From contig NZ_JACJVI010000011.1 of assembly GCF_014237835.1 (NCBI RefSeq), forward strand, positions 1 through 64,000: DNA of 64,000 nt, given 5' to 3'. Position numbers and translations under genes: made by a program. Below are positions 34,785-44,186 of this stretch, piece after piece. Within the stretch, counting starts at the first letter, position 1. Each line of letters starts with the position of its first letter. A model generated the notes under the pieces. The model saw only the letters and a list, made by a program, of their open reading frames with translations. It was not told the origin of the DNA and made no database searches. The stretch is from Rhizobium sp. AQ_MP (lineage in GTDB: Bacteria > Pseudomonadota > Alphaproteobacteria > Rhizobiales > Rhizobiaceae).

Positions 34785-37433
34785 TCAGCCTTTCAGGACC
34801 CGCTCGACGATATCGCGCACATCGGTGGAGAGCGCTGCGGAGGCTTCGATGGTCGAAAGCGCCGCGCGCGCCTTTTCAGCGCGACCGGGTTCCAGCAGGC
34901 GCCAGGAGCGCATGGCGGTCAACAGGCGGGCGGCGAGCTGCGGATTGCGCGGGTCGATCGCCAGGATCTGTTCGGCAAAGAACGTATAGGCCGCACCGTC
35001 CGCGCGGTTGAAACCGGTCGCATTGCCGAAGGCGAAGGTGCCGACGAGCGAGCGGACGCGGTTCGGATTGCTCGGCTGGAAATGCGGGCTTGCCATGAGG
35101 GCCTTGACCCGTTCGAGGCTCGCGGCACCCGGGATCGTCGCCTGGATGGTGAACCACTTGTCGAGGACAAGCGCATTCGAGGCAAAGCGGGTCTCGAAGG
35201 CGGCGAGTGCCGCCTTTGTCTCGGCCGCATCCGGGAAGCGGTGGGCAAGGATGGTCAGGGCCTGCGACAGGTCCGTCATGTTGTCGGCCTTGGCAAACGC
35301 CTCGGCGGCCAGCGCCGGGGTGTTTTCCGCCAGCGACAGGAAGGACAGCGCAATGTTCTTCAGCGCCCGCTTGCCTGCACCTGCGGCGTCCGGCGAGAAG
35401 GGGCCGGAAGCGGAGTGGGTGGCGTAGAGCGTGCGGAAGACATTGGCGCCTGCCGTGGCGATGGCGCCGAGCACGGCCTGGCGGCCGGCATGGATGGCAT
35501 CCGGGTCGTTGTTGCCGCCCAGTTCGCGGGCGATGTCGGCTTCGCTCGGCAGCGTCAGCGCCTGGGCACGGAAAGCAGGCTCCAGTGCCTCGTCGGCAGC
35601 AACCGCGAGCAGCACATCGATGAAGGCCTGGCTGGTCGGGACGGAGCTGCCCTCGCGCGCGGTCTTTGCCGCTTCGGTCAGGACCGGCAGGGCAAGATCG
35701 GTGATGGCCTGCCAGCGAGCGAAGAGATCACTGTCGTGTCGGGCAATATGGCCGAGATCCTCGGCGCTCTGGGCGAAATGCAGCGTCACCGGAGCAGAGA
35801 ACCCACGGTTGAGCGAGACGACCGGGCGGCTGCCGATGCCGGAAAAGGTAAAGGTCTGGGCACGCTGGGTCAGATGCAGCACATCGCCGGTGACATCGCC
35901 GCCTGATATCGCGGAGGCCGAGGCTTCCGAGCCGTTTTCGGAGATGAGCGCGAAGCGAAGCGGAATGTGCATCGGCTCCTTCGTGCTCTGGCCGGGGGTC
36001 GCCGGGATCATCTGCTCGAGCGAGAGCGTCAGCGTCTTGGCGCCGGCATCATAGGCCGAGGAGACCGTGATCTGCGGCGTGCCGGCCTGGTGATACCAGA
36101 GTGAGAACTGGGTCAGATCCCGCCCGCTCGCATCCTCGAAGCACTTGACGAAATCCTCGACCGTCGCGGCGTCGCCGTCATGGCGTTCGAAATAGAGGTC
36201 CATGCCCTTCTTGAAGTCGTCGCGGCCCAGAATGGTCGCGATCATGCGGGTGACTTCGGAGCCCTTCTCATAGACCGTGGTCGTATAGAAGTTATTGATC
36301 TCACGATAGGTATTGGGGCGGACCGGATGGGCCAGGGGACCTGCATCCTCAGGGAACTGTTCCGAGCGCAGATGGCGGACTTCCGCAATGCGCTTCACGG
36401 AACGGGAGCGCATGTCGGCGGAGAATTCGTGGTCGCGATAGACGGTCAGGCCTTCCTTCAGGCAGAGCTGGAACCAGTCGCGGCAGGTGATCCGGTTGCC
36501 GGTCCAGTTGTGGAAGTATTCGTGCGCGATGATCGCCTCGATATTCGCGTAGTCCTGGTCGGTCGCGGTCTCGGGATCGGCAAGCACGTACTTGTCGTTG
36601 AAGATGTTGAGGCCCTTGTTCTCCATGGCCCCCATGTTGAAGTCGGAGACGGCGACGATCATGAAGATGTCGAGATCGTATTCGCGGCCGAACACCTCCT
36701 CGTCCCACTTCATCGAGCGCTTCAGCGCATCCATCGCATAGGCCGCGCGCGGCTCCTTGCCGTGTTCGACGTAGATCTTCAGCGTCACCTCACGGCCGGA
36801 CATGGTGGTGAAGGTGTCTTCCACCACGCCAAGATCGCCGGCGACCAGTGCAAACAGATAGGACGGCTTGGGATGCGGATCGAACCAGGCCGCGAAATGC
36901 TTGTCCGGGCCGAAGCCGGCGCCGCCGAGGAAGTTGCCGTTGGAGAGCAGCAGCGGATTGGCCGCCTTGTCGGCGATGATGTTGATCGTATAGACGGCCA
37001 GCACATCCGGACGGTCGGGGAAATAGGTGATGCGGCGGAAGCCTTCGGCCTCGCACTGGGTGCAGTAGATGCCGTTCGAACGGTAAAGCCCCATCAGCTG
37101 GGTATTGGCTTCCGGATTGATCATCGTGACAACGGTGATCTCGAAGGGCGTCGATTCGGGCAAGTCGCGGATGGTGAGGCTCTCGGGCGTTGCGGTGTAG
37201 CGTGCCGGATCCATCTCGATCTGATCGAAGAGCAGGCTCGTCATGGTCAGATCGTCGCCATCGAGCACCAGCGGCGCAGCCGGATCGACACCTTCGCGGC
37301 GATGGAAGATCAGGCGGGCTTCCACCTTGGTTTCCGTCGGGTCCAGTTCGAAGGTCAGATCAACCCGTTCCAGAACGAAATCGGTGGGGCGGTAGTCTGC
37401 CAGATGAACGATCCGGCCCGTATCTGTGCGCAT
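34785..37433 (-). CDS. pepN: Aminopeptidase N (M1 family)
   Basis: This 882-residue M1 metallopeptidase has the substrate-binding motif GAMENKGLN and the zinc site IIAHEYFHNWTGNRIT (HEXXH) with the third ligand Glu about 18 residues on in KEGLTVYRDHEF. The length and the C-terminal helical domains match E. coli PepN. It removes N-terminal residues from peptides in the cytoplasm. It lies between pleC and a Cache-like gene, all on the minus strand, with about 245 bases between pepN and the next gene upstream. Confidence 0.95.
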   Translation of the reverse strand: MRTDTGRIVHLADYRPTDFVLERVDLTFELDPTETKVEARLIFHRREGVDPAAPLVLDGDDLTMTSLLFDQIEMDPARYTATPESLTIRDLPESTPFEITVVTMINPEANTQLMGLYRSNGIYCTQCEAEGFRRITYFPDRPDVLAVYTINIIADKAANPLLLSNGNFLGGAGFGPDKHFAAWFDPHPKPSYLFALVAGDLGVVEDTFTTMSGREVTLKIYVEHGKEPRAAYAMDALKRSMKWDEEVFGREYDLDIFMIVAVSDFNMGAMENKGLNIFNDKYVLADPETATDQDYANIEAIIAHEYFHNWTGNRITCRDWFQLCLKEGLTVYRDHEFSADMRSRSVKRIAEVRHLRSEQFPEDAGPLAHPVRPNTYREINNFYTTTVYEKGSEVTRMIATILGRDDFKKGMDLYFERHDGDAATVEDFVKCFEDASGRDLTQFSLWYHQAGTPQITVSSAYDAGAKTLTLSLEQMIPATPGQSTKEPMHIPLRFALISENGSEASASAISGGDVTGDVLHLTQRAQTFTFSGIGSRPVVSLNRGFSAPVTLHFAQSAEDLGHIARHDSDLFARWQAITDLALPVLTEAAKTAREGSSVPTSQAFIDVLLAVAADEALEPAFRAQALTLPSEADIARELGGNNDPDAIHAGRQAVLGAIATAGANVFRTLYATHSASGPFSPDAAGAGKRALKNIALSFLSLAENTPALAAEAFAKADNMTDLSQALTILAHRFPDAAETKAALAAFETRFASNALVLDKWFTIQATIPGAASLERVKALMASPHFQPSNPNRVRSLVGTFAFGNATGFNRADGAAYTFFAEQILAIDPRNPQLAARLLTAMRSWRLLEPGRAEKARAALSTIEASAALSTDVRDIVERVLKG

Positions 37434-37679
37434 AGTGTGTCCTGGTCGCTGCGGGGTTGGCCATCACGGCGCGAGCGGGAACACTCGGAGCCGATGAGGT
37501 CAAGTTGGCGGGGATGATTGCAGCAATTTCTGAACGATTGTTAAAACACGAGCTAATTTCGACAATGCTCTTGATCAAACTGCCGCATTTCTTTTGCTCC
37601 AACGCTTCGTTGGGGCCCGACACCCAAGAATAGTCGCGCATTCAACTTGGCAGGAGCAGCCTGGTATTTTTGAGATCGA

Positions 37680-38789
37680 TTATTTCAGCCGCAACTGCTG
37701 TCGCAGCAGGTCGTCACTGTCCAGGTTCTGGACGATCACACCCGACCAGCCGAGCCCGTCGTAATCTTCATAGCCAAGGGTCTTGGCGAAGGCCACGATG
37801 GCGCCACTCTGGTCGTAATAGCTGCCCTTTCCCAGATTCCGCGGATTGTTCAAGGCGAAATGGGTGTAGATCCGCTCGGGCCGCGAGGATGCAATGACCA
37901 TGTTGCTGCCGTCCAGCAACAGCACTTCCGTGCTTGCCGCAACCTGCGGCGGCAGGTTCGCCTCCTTCTCGACGATGGCCTGGCCCTGGGCCTTCCAGTC
38001 GAAATAGACGCCCAGCGTGCCAAGCAGTGCGCCATCGGTTTTGCCGCCGGCACGAATGCCCGTGGCATAGATCAAAATGTCGCGATCGTCGTGGAGTGGT
38101 GAGCGCCGCACGGTGTCGACCACATAATCGTCTCCACTGCGGCAGGTCCGGGCGGCGCGGAACCAGTCCTCGTTCGAGAGATCCTTGTTGACGAGGTTGC
38201 GCTGGTAGCGCGGATTGGCGGACGCAATGACCCTGCCTTTGGCATCGGTCATGACCAGATCGAGATAGACCGTATAGAAGCGGTTGATGACGCCAAGCCG
38301 CGCCGCGGCATGCTGCACCCGTTCCGCGGAAGGCTGTTCCAGGGCTTCCCAGAGGGCGCTGTCGGTCGCCCACCAGCGCACGTCGGCCGTTCGCTCGAAA
38401 AGGTTGCGGACAATGAACTGGACGAGCGTCTGGGCCAGGTCGATCAACCTCACGCCTTCCATCTGCTCGACGAGATCGTCTGCCATATCGCGGCTTTGCC
38501 GGATCCGGCCAAGGACGTTTTCCTGGAAGCGTTCGGCAGTTTCGTTGGCGCCCTGGGCAAGTCGTTGCACTTCGTTGGCAACCACGGCAAAGCCTTTGCC
38601 GGTCTCTCCAGCACGGGCGGCTTCGATCAGCGCGTTGATCGCAAGCAGCCGGATCTGGCGCACGATATGCGCGTTATCGGCACTGAAGCGTTCGAGGTCG
38701 ACACCGATGCTTTCGGTGACGAGGCGCATGGACCGGGGCGTGGCGCGGATTTCTGAAACGGAACTGGTCTGATATTCGGCCTGCGGCAT
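37680..38789 (-). CDS. Soluble protein with N-terminal chemoreceptor tip and C-terminal Cache-like domain
   Basis: This 369-residue protein has an unusual domain order. At about residues 40-75 it has [37 protein letters not shown], the tip of a chemoreceptor hairpin that normally binds CheA and CheW. There is only a short helix on either side, not the full 200-residue hairpin. After about residue 130 there is a Cache/PDC-like sensor (FYTVYLDLVMTDAKGRVIASANPRY, NKDLSNEDWFRAA, GDDYVVDTVRRSPLHDDRDILIYATGI, LLGTLGVYFDW). I see no membrane segment, so both parts should be cytoplasmic, although Cache domains are usually outside the membrane. It could feed cytoplasmic metabolite levels into a chemotaxis array. 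I do not know its function. Upstream, 38790-39079 has an AT-rich stretch and no gene. Confidence 0.72.
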   Translation of the reverse strand: MPQAEYQTSSVSEIRATPRSMRLVTESIGVDLERFSADNAHIVRQIRLLAINALIEAARAGETGKGFAVVANEVQRLAQGANETAERFQENVLGRIRQSRDMADDLVEQMEGVRLIDLAQTLVQFIVRNLFERTADVRWWATDSALWEALEQPSAERVQHAAARLGVINRFYTVYLDLVMTDAKGRVIASANPRYQRNLVNKDLSNEDWFRAARTCRSGDDYVVDTVRRSPLHDDRDILIYATGIRAGGKTDGALLGTLGVYFDWKAQGQAIVEKEANLPPQVAASTEVLLLDGSNMVIASSRPERIYTHFALNNPRNLGKGSYYDQSGAIVAFAKTLGYEDYDGLGWSGVIVQNLDSDDLLRQQLRLK

Positions 38790-39079
38790 GACGCCAACCC
38801 CGGTCTTGAAAAACGGTCCACTGAAAAAGCAGACGCCGAGGCGTCCATTAATATGACTTATTATTAGGAAAGATAGTTTCCTCGATTCAACGAGACGTTA
38901 ACGGCGCATGGCCAGAAATGCGGTGTTTCTGACCCATTTCTGGGGCAAACCTCGCGTGATCCGGGGTTGCGAAGCACGATTGGGCATGCATGCTGTGAGA
39001 TGACGATTCATCAGCCGGACCTTTGACGGCTTTCCCATTCCGCACGCATCTGCGCCGCCTGTTTCAAGATTTCATTCCC

Positions 39080-40018
39080 ATGGCCTTTGCCGATCCCAAC
39101 CCGCTGCGCGGCATCGTGCTGAAAGTCTGTTCGGTCACGGTCTTCGTGGCCATGCAGGCCTGCATCAAGCTCGCCGGAAGCGGTATCCCGCCGGGACAGA
39201 TCAGCTTTCATCGCTCCGCTTTCGCGATCGTCCCGATCATCATCTATCTGAGCTGGCGTGGCGAATTGCGCAGCGCCATGCACACGGACAACCCCTTCGG
39301 CCATATCAAGCGCGGCCTCCTCGGCGTCTGTGCCATGGGAGCGGGTTTCTACGGCCTCGTTCACCTCCCGCTGCCGGATGCGATCGCGATCGGTTATGCG
39401 ATGCCGCTGATTGCGGTCGTGTTCGCCGCCGTATTTCTCAAGGAGACGGTCAGGCTCTATCGCTGGACCGCCGTCGTCGTCGGCCTGGTCGGCGTGATGA
39501 TCATCACCGTGCCAAAGCTGTCGCTCTTCGGCGAGGAGGGGCTGGGATCCGATGCCGCCATCGGCGCTCTCGCGGTGCTGGTCTCGGCCATCCTCGGGGC
39601 AGGGGCCATGCTGCAGGTGCGCCAGCTGGTCCGCGAGGAAAAGACGGCGACGATCGTCTTGTTCTTCTCGCTGACGGCAGCGCTGCTTTCGGCCGTCACC
39701 TGGTTTTTCGGCTGGGCCGATCTCTCCTGGACCGCGCTCGGCCTGCTGGCGCTTGCCGGCTTCTTCGGTGGTCTCGGGCAGATCTTCCTGACCGAGAGCT
39801 ATCGGTTCGCCGATGTCTCGACGATCGCCCCATTCGAATATTGCTCGATCATCCTTGGCTCGATTGCGGCCTACATCCTGTTTTCGGAAGTGCCGACGGT
39901 CACCACCTTGATCGGGGCGGCGATCGTCGTAGCCGCCGGGATCTTCATCATCTTGCGCGAACACCGGCTCGGTCTTGAGAGACGGGCAGCACGCAAGGCG
40001 TCCACCCCGCAGGGCTGA
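39080..40018 (+). CDS. EamA/DMT-family transporter
   Basis: This 312-residue membrane protein has ten hydrophobic segments in two EamA repeats (starting LRGIVLKVCSVTVFVAMQACIKL and IGALAVLVSAILGAGAMLQV). The family exports amino acids, nucleotides or other metabolites; the substrate is not apparent. The ATG at 39080 begins the first conserved helix; the longer frame from a TTG at 39023 adds a charged stretch without a ribosome-binding site. It ends directly at the stop of the convergent MFS gene, without a clear terminator. Confidence 0.82.
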   Translation: MAFADPNPLRGIVLKVCSVTVFVAMQACIKLAGSGIPPGQISFHRSAFAIVPIIIYLSWRGELRSAMHTDNPFGHIKRGLLGVCAMGAGFYGLVHLPLPDAIAIGYAMPLIAVVFAAVFLKETVRLYRWTAVVVGLVGVMIITVPKLSLFGEEGLGSDAAIGALAVLVSAILGAGAMLQVRQLVREEKTATIVLFFSLTAALLSAVTWFFGWADLSWTALGLLALAGFFGGLGQIFLTESYRFADVSTIAPFEYCSIILGSIAAYILFSEVPTVTTLIGAAIVVAAGIFIILREHRLGLERRAARKASTPQG

Positions 40019-41254
40019 TCAGCGATCGCCGTCCGACAGGGGCGACACGTTGTCGGCGCCCTGCATCGGTAGCACGGCGGCCTGAAAGTCGGCCTTGGCC
40101 GAAGGCCCTGTCGTGTCTGGCCGCCGTGTGATGCGCCAGGCGGCGTAGCCCGCATAAAGCGCGAAGGCCAGCCCGAGGAAGAAAATCAGCGCATTCGGTC
40201 CGAACCACTGCATCAGCGTGCCGGCCATGATAGGGCCTGTCACCGTCCCCATGCCGTAGAGGATCATGATCGCACTGGAGAGTGTCACATACTCGTCCGG
40301 CTCGGCGAGGTCGTTGGCATGGGCGACATTCAGCGAATAGACCGGATAGAGCACGGTGCCGACGAAGAAACCGGCGACATAGAGTGCGTTGGCGTTCCCC
40401 GCGCTGAAGGCGATCATCATGCCGCAGGCGCCGACGCCGAAGAGACCTGAGGCCACCATCACCAGACGTCGGTCCATCCGGTCGGAGATGCGTCCGATCG
40501 GCACCTGGGCGAGCGCCCCTCCCGCGAGGAAGGCGGCGAGCAATGTCGCACCCTGCGCGGTCGTCATGCCGATCGTCTGCGAATAGACGCCGCCGAGACT
40601 GCCCCAGGTGCCGGAGAGGGCGCCCGACAGGAGCGAGCCGAAAAAGGCGATCGGCGAGCGGCGATAGAGCCGTTTCAGGTCGAAGCGCGCCTCGGCGATC
40701 GGTGTCGGCGACTGGGCGGTCGACAGCGCAACGGGAAAGAGCGCGAGCGAGAAGATCAGCGCGCAGATGATGAACAGGTTTGGCCCGTTCACATCGCCAA
40801 GCGGCACGATGTACTGCCCGCCGATCGAACCGACGAGGCAGGTCACCATGTAGACCGAGAAGAGTGCACCGCGATTGGCGTTGGTCACCCGTTCGTTGAG
40901 CCAGCTTTCGATCAGGAGGTAGGCGCCGGCGATGGCAAAGCCCGACAGCCCACGGAAGATCATCCAGGCCCACCACTCAACGACAAGTGCGCACAGCAGG
41001 ATGGAGACGGTCAGCAGGGTGATCAGGGCCCCGAACACCCGCACATGGCCGACACGCCGCACGAAGATCGGCGTCACGATGCAGGAAACCGTGAAGCCGA
41101 ACGTGTAGCCGGTCGCGATGACGGAGATGATGAAGGTCGACCAGCCCTCGTTCAGCGACCGGATCGGCAGCATGTAGCCCATCAGGCCGAAGCCAGCCAT
41201 CATCAGGAGCGTCGAGAGCATCAGGGTGGTGATTGATGCGAGACTGGACAGCAT
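40019..41254 (-). CDS. MFS transporter, YcaD-like
   Basis: This 411-residue transporter has twelve membrane segments and resembles the YcaD subgroup: SIATTLMLSTLLMMAGFGLMGYMLP-like start, GLSGFAIAGAYLLIESWLNERVTNANRG after segment 4, and PIGRISDRMDRRLVM in the second half. The ATG at 41254 is preceded by AGAGGT; the frame stays open to 41359 but the extension is not hydrophobic. Substrate unknown. It stands opposite the DMT transporter and divergent from the HTH gene at 41582. Confidence 0.82.
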   Translation of the reverse strand: MLSSLASITTLMLSTLLMMAGFGLMGYMLPIRSLNEGWSTFIISVIATGYTFGFTVSCIVTPIFVRRVGHVRVFGALITLLTVSILLCALVVEWWAWMIFRGLSGFAIAGAYLLIESWLNERVTNANRGALFSVYMVTCLVGSIGGQYIVPLGDVNGPNLFIICALIFSLALFPVALSTAQSPTPIAEARFDLKRLYRRSPIAFFGSLLSGALSGTWGSLGGVYSQTIGMTTAQGATLLAAFLAGGALAQVPIGRISDRMDRRLVMVASGLFGVGACGMMIAFSAGNANALYVAGFFVGTVLYPVYSLNVAHANDLAEPDEYVTLSSAIMILYGMGTVTGPIMAGTLMQWFGPNALIFFLGLAFALYAGYAAWRITRRPDTTGPSAKADFQAAVLPMQGADNVSPLSDGDR

Positions 41255-41581
41255 TGTACCTCTACCGGGCATTTCGAAGCAGGATAGTGCCAGCAATGCA
41301 TGCCACATCAAATGGTGAAATACGACGTCACCTTGCGCATTTGCGGGTGCGTTAAGCATTCTCCCGCATTGTCCGGCAATAAAAGATTGAAACCGCGCGA
41401 GTAACTAGTTTACCTTCACAACAAATGGTGACGGAGAGGTGCCAGACACAAGATCTGGCGTCGGATACAGGGTGTTGATGGATATGGGCAGATCAGGAGC
41501 AGGGATTGAGGAGCACGCGCCACGCGCTTCGTCTTTCCTGCGTCTCTGTCTCAGCCGGTTTGCCGAGCGAGGCGGACTGCC

Positions 41582-42478
41582 ATGACCCTGTCTTCCCACG
41601 CCATCGCCGGTCATCCCGACTTCATTCCCGCCCTGCGCGTCTATGCCTCCAAGCTGCGGGGTCAGTTCGACCAGAGCCCCAGGCTCTCGCGCATGCTGGC
41701 CTCCCACCAGCGGTGGCTTCTCAGCCAGGCGGCCTTCGCCTTGCAGCTGGAATACGATCCGGCCCAGCCAGGCAGCGGTCTGACCACGACCAATCTGCGG
41801 GAGATCATCACTTCGAACAATGCCGCAAGCCGCAACACGGTCCTGAATTTCCTCGATCAGTTGCTGAGCTACAAGTTCGTCCGCATAGCCGGCGATCCGA
41901 ACCGCCGACCGAAACGCTACGAGGCGACCGAATTGCCGACCAAGGCCATGTTTCAATGGCTGATGACGAATTTCGAGCTGCTCGACCGCCTCGACGGTGG
42001 CGACAGGGCGACGACGCTTGCCGACCAGCCAGGCCTGTTTCGGCAGATCCAGCCGCAGATTGCGCGCCGGGCCTGTCTGGAGCCGAAATGGCTGGAGCCG
42101 CCGCCGCGCGTGGCGCTGTTCCTGTGGACGGAAGCAGGTGGTCTGGTCATGGACGAACTGGTCCGTCGTGCCATGGAGCTATCGCCGGATGCCGATGGCT
42201 ATAACATCGGTCGAATCGATGCGCGCGTGATGGCCGAGCATTTCATGATTTCCCGCACCCATCTCCAGCGCCTGTTCCGGCGCGCCGTTGAAAGCGGATG
42301 TCTTTTCTGGCCGGACGGTGATCGCAATCACTGCATCCTGCGGCGTGACTTCCTCGACGAATACTGCGGCTGGCAGGCCATCAAGTTCTCCATCGTCGAT
42401 TTTGCCTTCGAACGGATCTGCGGACCGGTTCCGATGGACAGGGCTGATCCGCGCCTCGGCGCGGTCGGCGGTCATTGA
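41582..42478 (+). CDS. Probable regulator with two helix-turn-helix-like segments
   Basis: This 298-residue protein is not one I can name. A winged-helix-like segment, LTTTNLREIITSNNAASRNTVLNFLDQL, is followed by a basic wing (RIAGDPNRRPKRYEAT). A second HTH-like segment near residues 210-235, IDARVMAEHFMISRTHLQRLFRRAVESG, is also present. Two DNA-binding-like segments suggest a regulator, possibly of the divergent MFS gene 327 bases upstream. GAGGCGG precedes the ATG. Downstream, a stem-loop and a small minus-strand gene follow. Confidence 0.6.
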   Translation: MTLSSHAIAGHPDFIPALRVYASKLRGQFDQSPRLSRMLASHQRWLLSQAAFALQLEYDPAQPGSGLTTTNLREIITSNNAASRNTVLNFLDQLLSYKFVRIAGDPNRRPKRYEATELPTKAMFQWLMTNFELLDRLDGGDRATTLADQPGLFRQIQPQIARRACLEPKWLEPPPRVALFLWTEAGGLVMDELVRRAMELSPDADGYNIGRIDARVMAEHFMISRTHLQRLFRRAVESGCLFWPDGDRNHCILRRDFLDEYCGWQAIKFSIVDFAFERICGPVPMDRADPRLGAVGGH

Positions 42479-42486
42479 AACGAAAC

Positions 42487-42506
42487 AGGCCCGCGCGTGG
42501 CGGGCC
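42487..42506 (-). terminator. Intrinsic terminator after the small gene at 42533
   Basis: Stem GGCCCGC / GCGGGCC with a five-base loop. On the minus strand it is followed by TGTTTCGTTTC, so it fits the end of the small minus-strand gene. It may also stop the convergent regulator transcript. Confidence 0.7.
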
Positions 42507-42532
42507 CGATCCAGACACCGGACTTGCGGCGA

Positions 42533-42691
42533 TCAGAAGCCGAGCGGCTGAAGCGCGCGGTCGACGCTCCTGTCCTGCGCCTGCTTGCGCTTGCGTGCGG
42601 CCACGGAAAAGGCTTCCGACGCGCTGACGGCGTGCCCGATATCGTTCATCGCCTGACGCAGGCTGCGGACGGGGTGAAATGGCATGGTCAT
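42533..42691 (-). CDS. Small 52-residue protein, function unknown
   Basis: A frame of 52 codons, MTMPFHPVRSLRQAMNDIGHAV, continuing to a Lys/Arg/Gln-rich stretch and ending RALQPLGF. AGAGGA seven bases before the ATG at 42691 is a good ribosome-binding site, and a terminator follows 26 bases after the stop. These flanking signals are the main support. The sequence is basic and mostly helical, reminiscent of the many small rhizobial proteins with an N-terminal PFHPVR-type start. I do not know its role. Confidence 0.6.
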   Translation of the reverse strand: MTMPFHPVRSLRQAMNDIGHAVSASEAFSVAARKRKQAQDRSVDRALQPLGF

Positions 42692-43171
42692 GGTCTTATC
42701 CTCTGCTCTGAATGCATATCGACTTGGAGCGATTGATCAATGCACCAGGCAATGATTATCGCAACGCACAATGCGGAAGGCCTGATATGCGTTCCCCGCA
42801 TATGGCCTGTCTTCCAACCGTATGAAAACGCGGGATCTAGATGCGGAAGTCCGAGAAGACGGTGGCCGGACGCGCGATTCGGCCAGCATGTCCGGTGAAG
42901 CGAGCGCTCAATTGTTCGGCCGAAACGGCGCTGCCACTGCGATTGTACGGGCTTGCGCCACGACCGGATTCGCCTGCGAGACGGAGTGTCTCGAACTTGC
43001 AATGGATAGGACGGGTGCGAAGGCTCACGGCGGTCTTCCTTTAAAAGTGTCCCTCCCACTTTCAACAGGATATATCGCAGTGCAGCATGGATTCGACAAG
43101 CAGCGCAACTGCGACACTGCCATGCATTTTTCGCATGGCAGTTTTCATAATTCGTTTACGTTGCCGATTTT
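42692..43171. other. 480-base region without a convincing protein gene
   Basis: Frames on both strands are open (for example 42822-43175 plus), but they lack ribosome-binding sites, have atypical composition and one runs through a terminator-like hairpin. Near 42732-42741 there is a TTGATCAA palindrome. The hairpin at 43116-43146 faces the plus strand and could end a non-coding transcript from this region. Confidence 0.5.
43116..43146 (+). terminator. Orphan intrinsic terminator
   Basis: A perfect ten-base stem ACTGCCATGC / GCATGGCAGT with a seven-base loop, followed by TTTTCAT on the plus strand. No plus-strand gene lies upstream within 600 bases. It could also act as a weak terminator for the minus-strand glycosylase gene that ends at 43172, although that side has no T run. 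Confidence 0.65.
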
Positions 43172-44059
43172 TTAGCCGCTTTCGCCGGTCAGTCGCTCGG
43201 AGAAGGCAAGCAGGTCCATCCAGGCCAGCGCCTTGCTGGCAGGCGCGGCAAGCAGTTCCTGCGGATGCAGTGTCGCCAGTGCCTGCACACTATGTCCACC
43301 GGCGCCGATCTCCCGCCACTTGCCGCGCAGCGCGTGGATCGTTCCGGTTTCGCCGAAGAAGAAGCGGGCGGCAAAGTTGCCCAGCACCAGCACCAGACGG
43401 GGTTCCGCAAGCGCGATCTGCCGTTCGATGAAGGGTCGGCAAATGGCCGTCTCCGGGCCCGACGGCATGCGGTCGCCCGGCGGCCGCCAGGGGATGATGG
43501 TGGTGATGGTGACGGTCTCGCGGCTCTGGCCGATGGCGGCGAGCATGCGGTCGAGCAGCAGGCCGGCGCGGCCCGTGAATGCCTGGCCTTCGCGATCGTC
43601 ATCGGCGTTGGGCATCGGGCCGATCACCATGATGCCGGCCGTGCCGGCGCCCTCGGCCGTGATCGTCGAGCGCGCCGAGGTTTTCAGGTTGCAACTGGCG
43701 AAACCCTCGATCGCCGTCTTCAACTCGGCAAGCGAGCGGGCACTTTCAGCGGCAAAGCGGGCCTCGGCGATGGCATTCTCGTCCGGGATCGCCGGCAGCG
43801 TCGAGCCTTGGGCGGGCTGCGCGCGGGCTGGCTGGCGCTCTGACGGTGCGGCACTCCGCGAGGGTGCGACGCGTGCCGGCACCTGCCCTGACGATGTATC
43901 GGCTGCAGGGCGAGCCACCTGCCGCGCTGTCTTCTCCGCCTGAAAAGCCGCGATGCGGTCGACCGGATCGTCTTCCACAAGCCATTCGACGCCCGCTTCC
44001 GCATGAAATGCGAGAAGCGCTGCGAGCTCTGCGGGCGTCATGTCGCTGGCCTGGATCAT
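43172..44059 (-). CDS. Divergent uracil-DNA glycosylase (family 4-like)
   Basis: This 295-residue protein has a glycosylase superfamily core from about residue 120: IMVIGPMPNADDDREGQAFTGRAGLLLDRML, then VTITTIIPWRPPGDR, LVLVLGNFAARFFFG and the C-terminal LATLHPQELL. It deviates from family 4. The usual GEAPG is GPMPN, and only two cysteines are present (SCNL and ICRPF), not the four that hold the iron-sulfur cluster. The Ala/Pro-rich N-terminal 100 residues are extra. I recall a distinct rhizobial glycosylase class from Bradyrhizobium, and this could be related. It would remove uracil from DNA or be a superfamily member with another substrate. Confidence 0.75.
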   Translation of the reverse strand: MIQASDMTPAELAALLAFHAEAGVEWLVEDDPVDRIAAFQAEKTARQVARPAADTSSGQVPARVAPSRSAAPSERQPARAQPAQGSTLPAIPDENAIAEARFAAESARSLAELKTAIEGFASCNLKTSARSTITAEGAGTAGIMVIGPMPNADDDREGQAFTGRAGLLLDRMLAAIGQSRETVTITTIIPWRPPGDRMPSGPETAICRPFIERQIALAEPRLVLVLGNFAARFFFGETGTIHALRGKWREIGAGGHSVQALATLHPQELLAAPASKALAWMDLLAFSERLTGESG

Positions 44060-44186
44060 GGTCCCGTTCTAGTGCGATCGTGAGGGGGAAGGCAAATGGA
44101 AAGCGCGGGGCGGCCGACCACGATCAGCCCTCATCCTGAAACGGGAGCGAACGCGACATCAGAAGCGCGGAGGCGGGCTCCATCTG

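Noticed and set aside
42822-43175. A 117-codon plus-strand frame before the glycosylase gene
   Set aside because: No ribosome-binding site, odd composition, and it runs through a terminator-like hairpin at 43116-43146.
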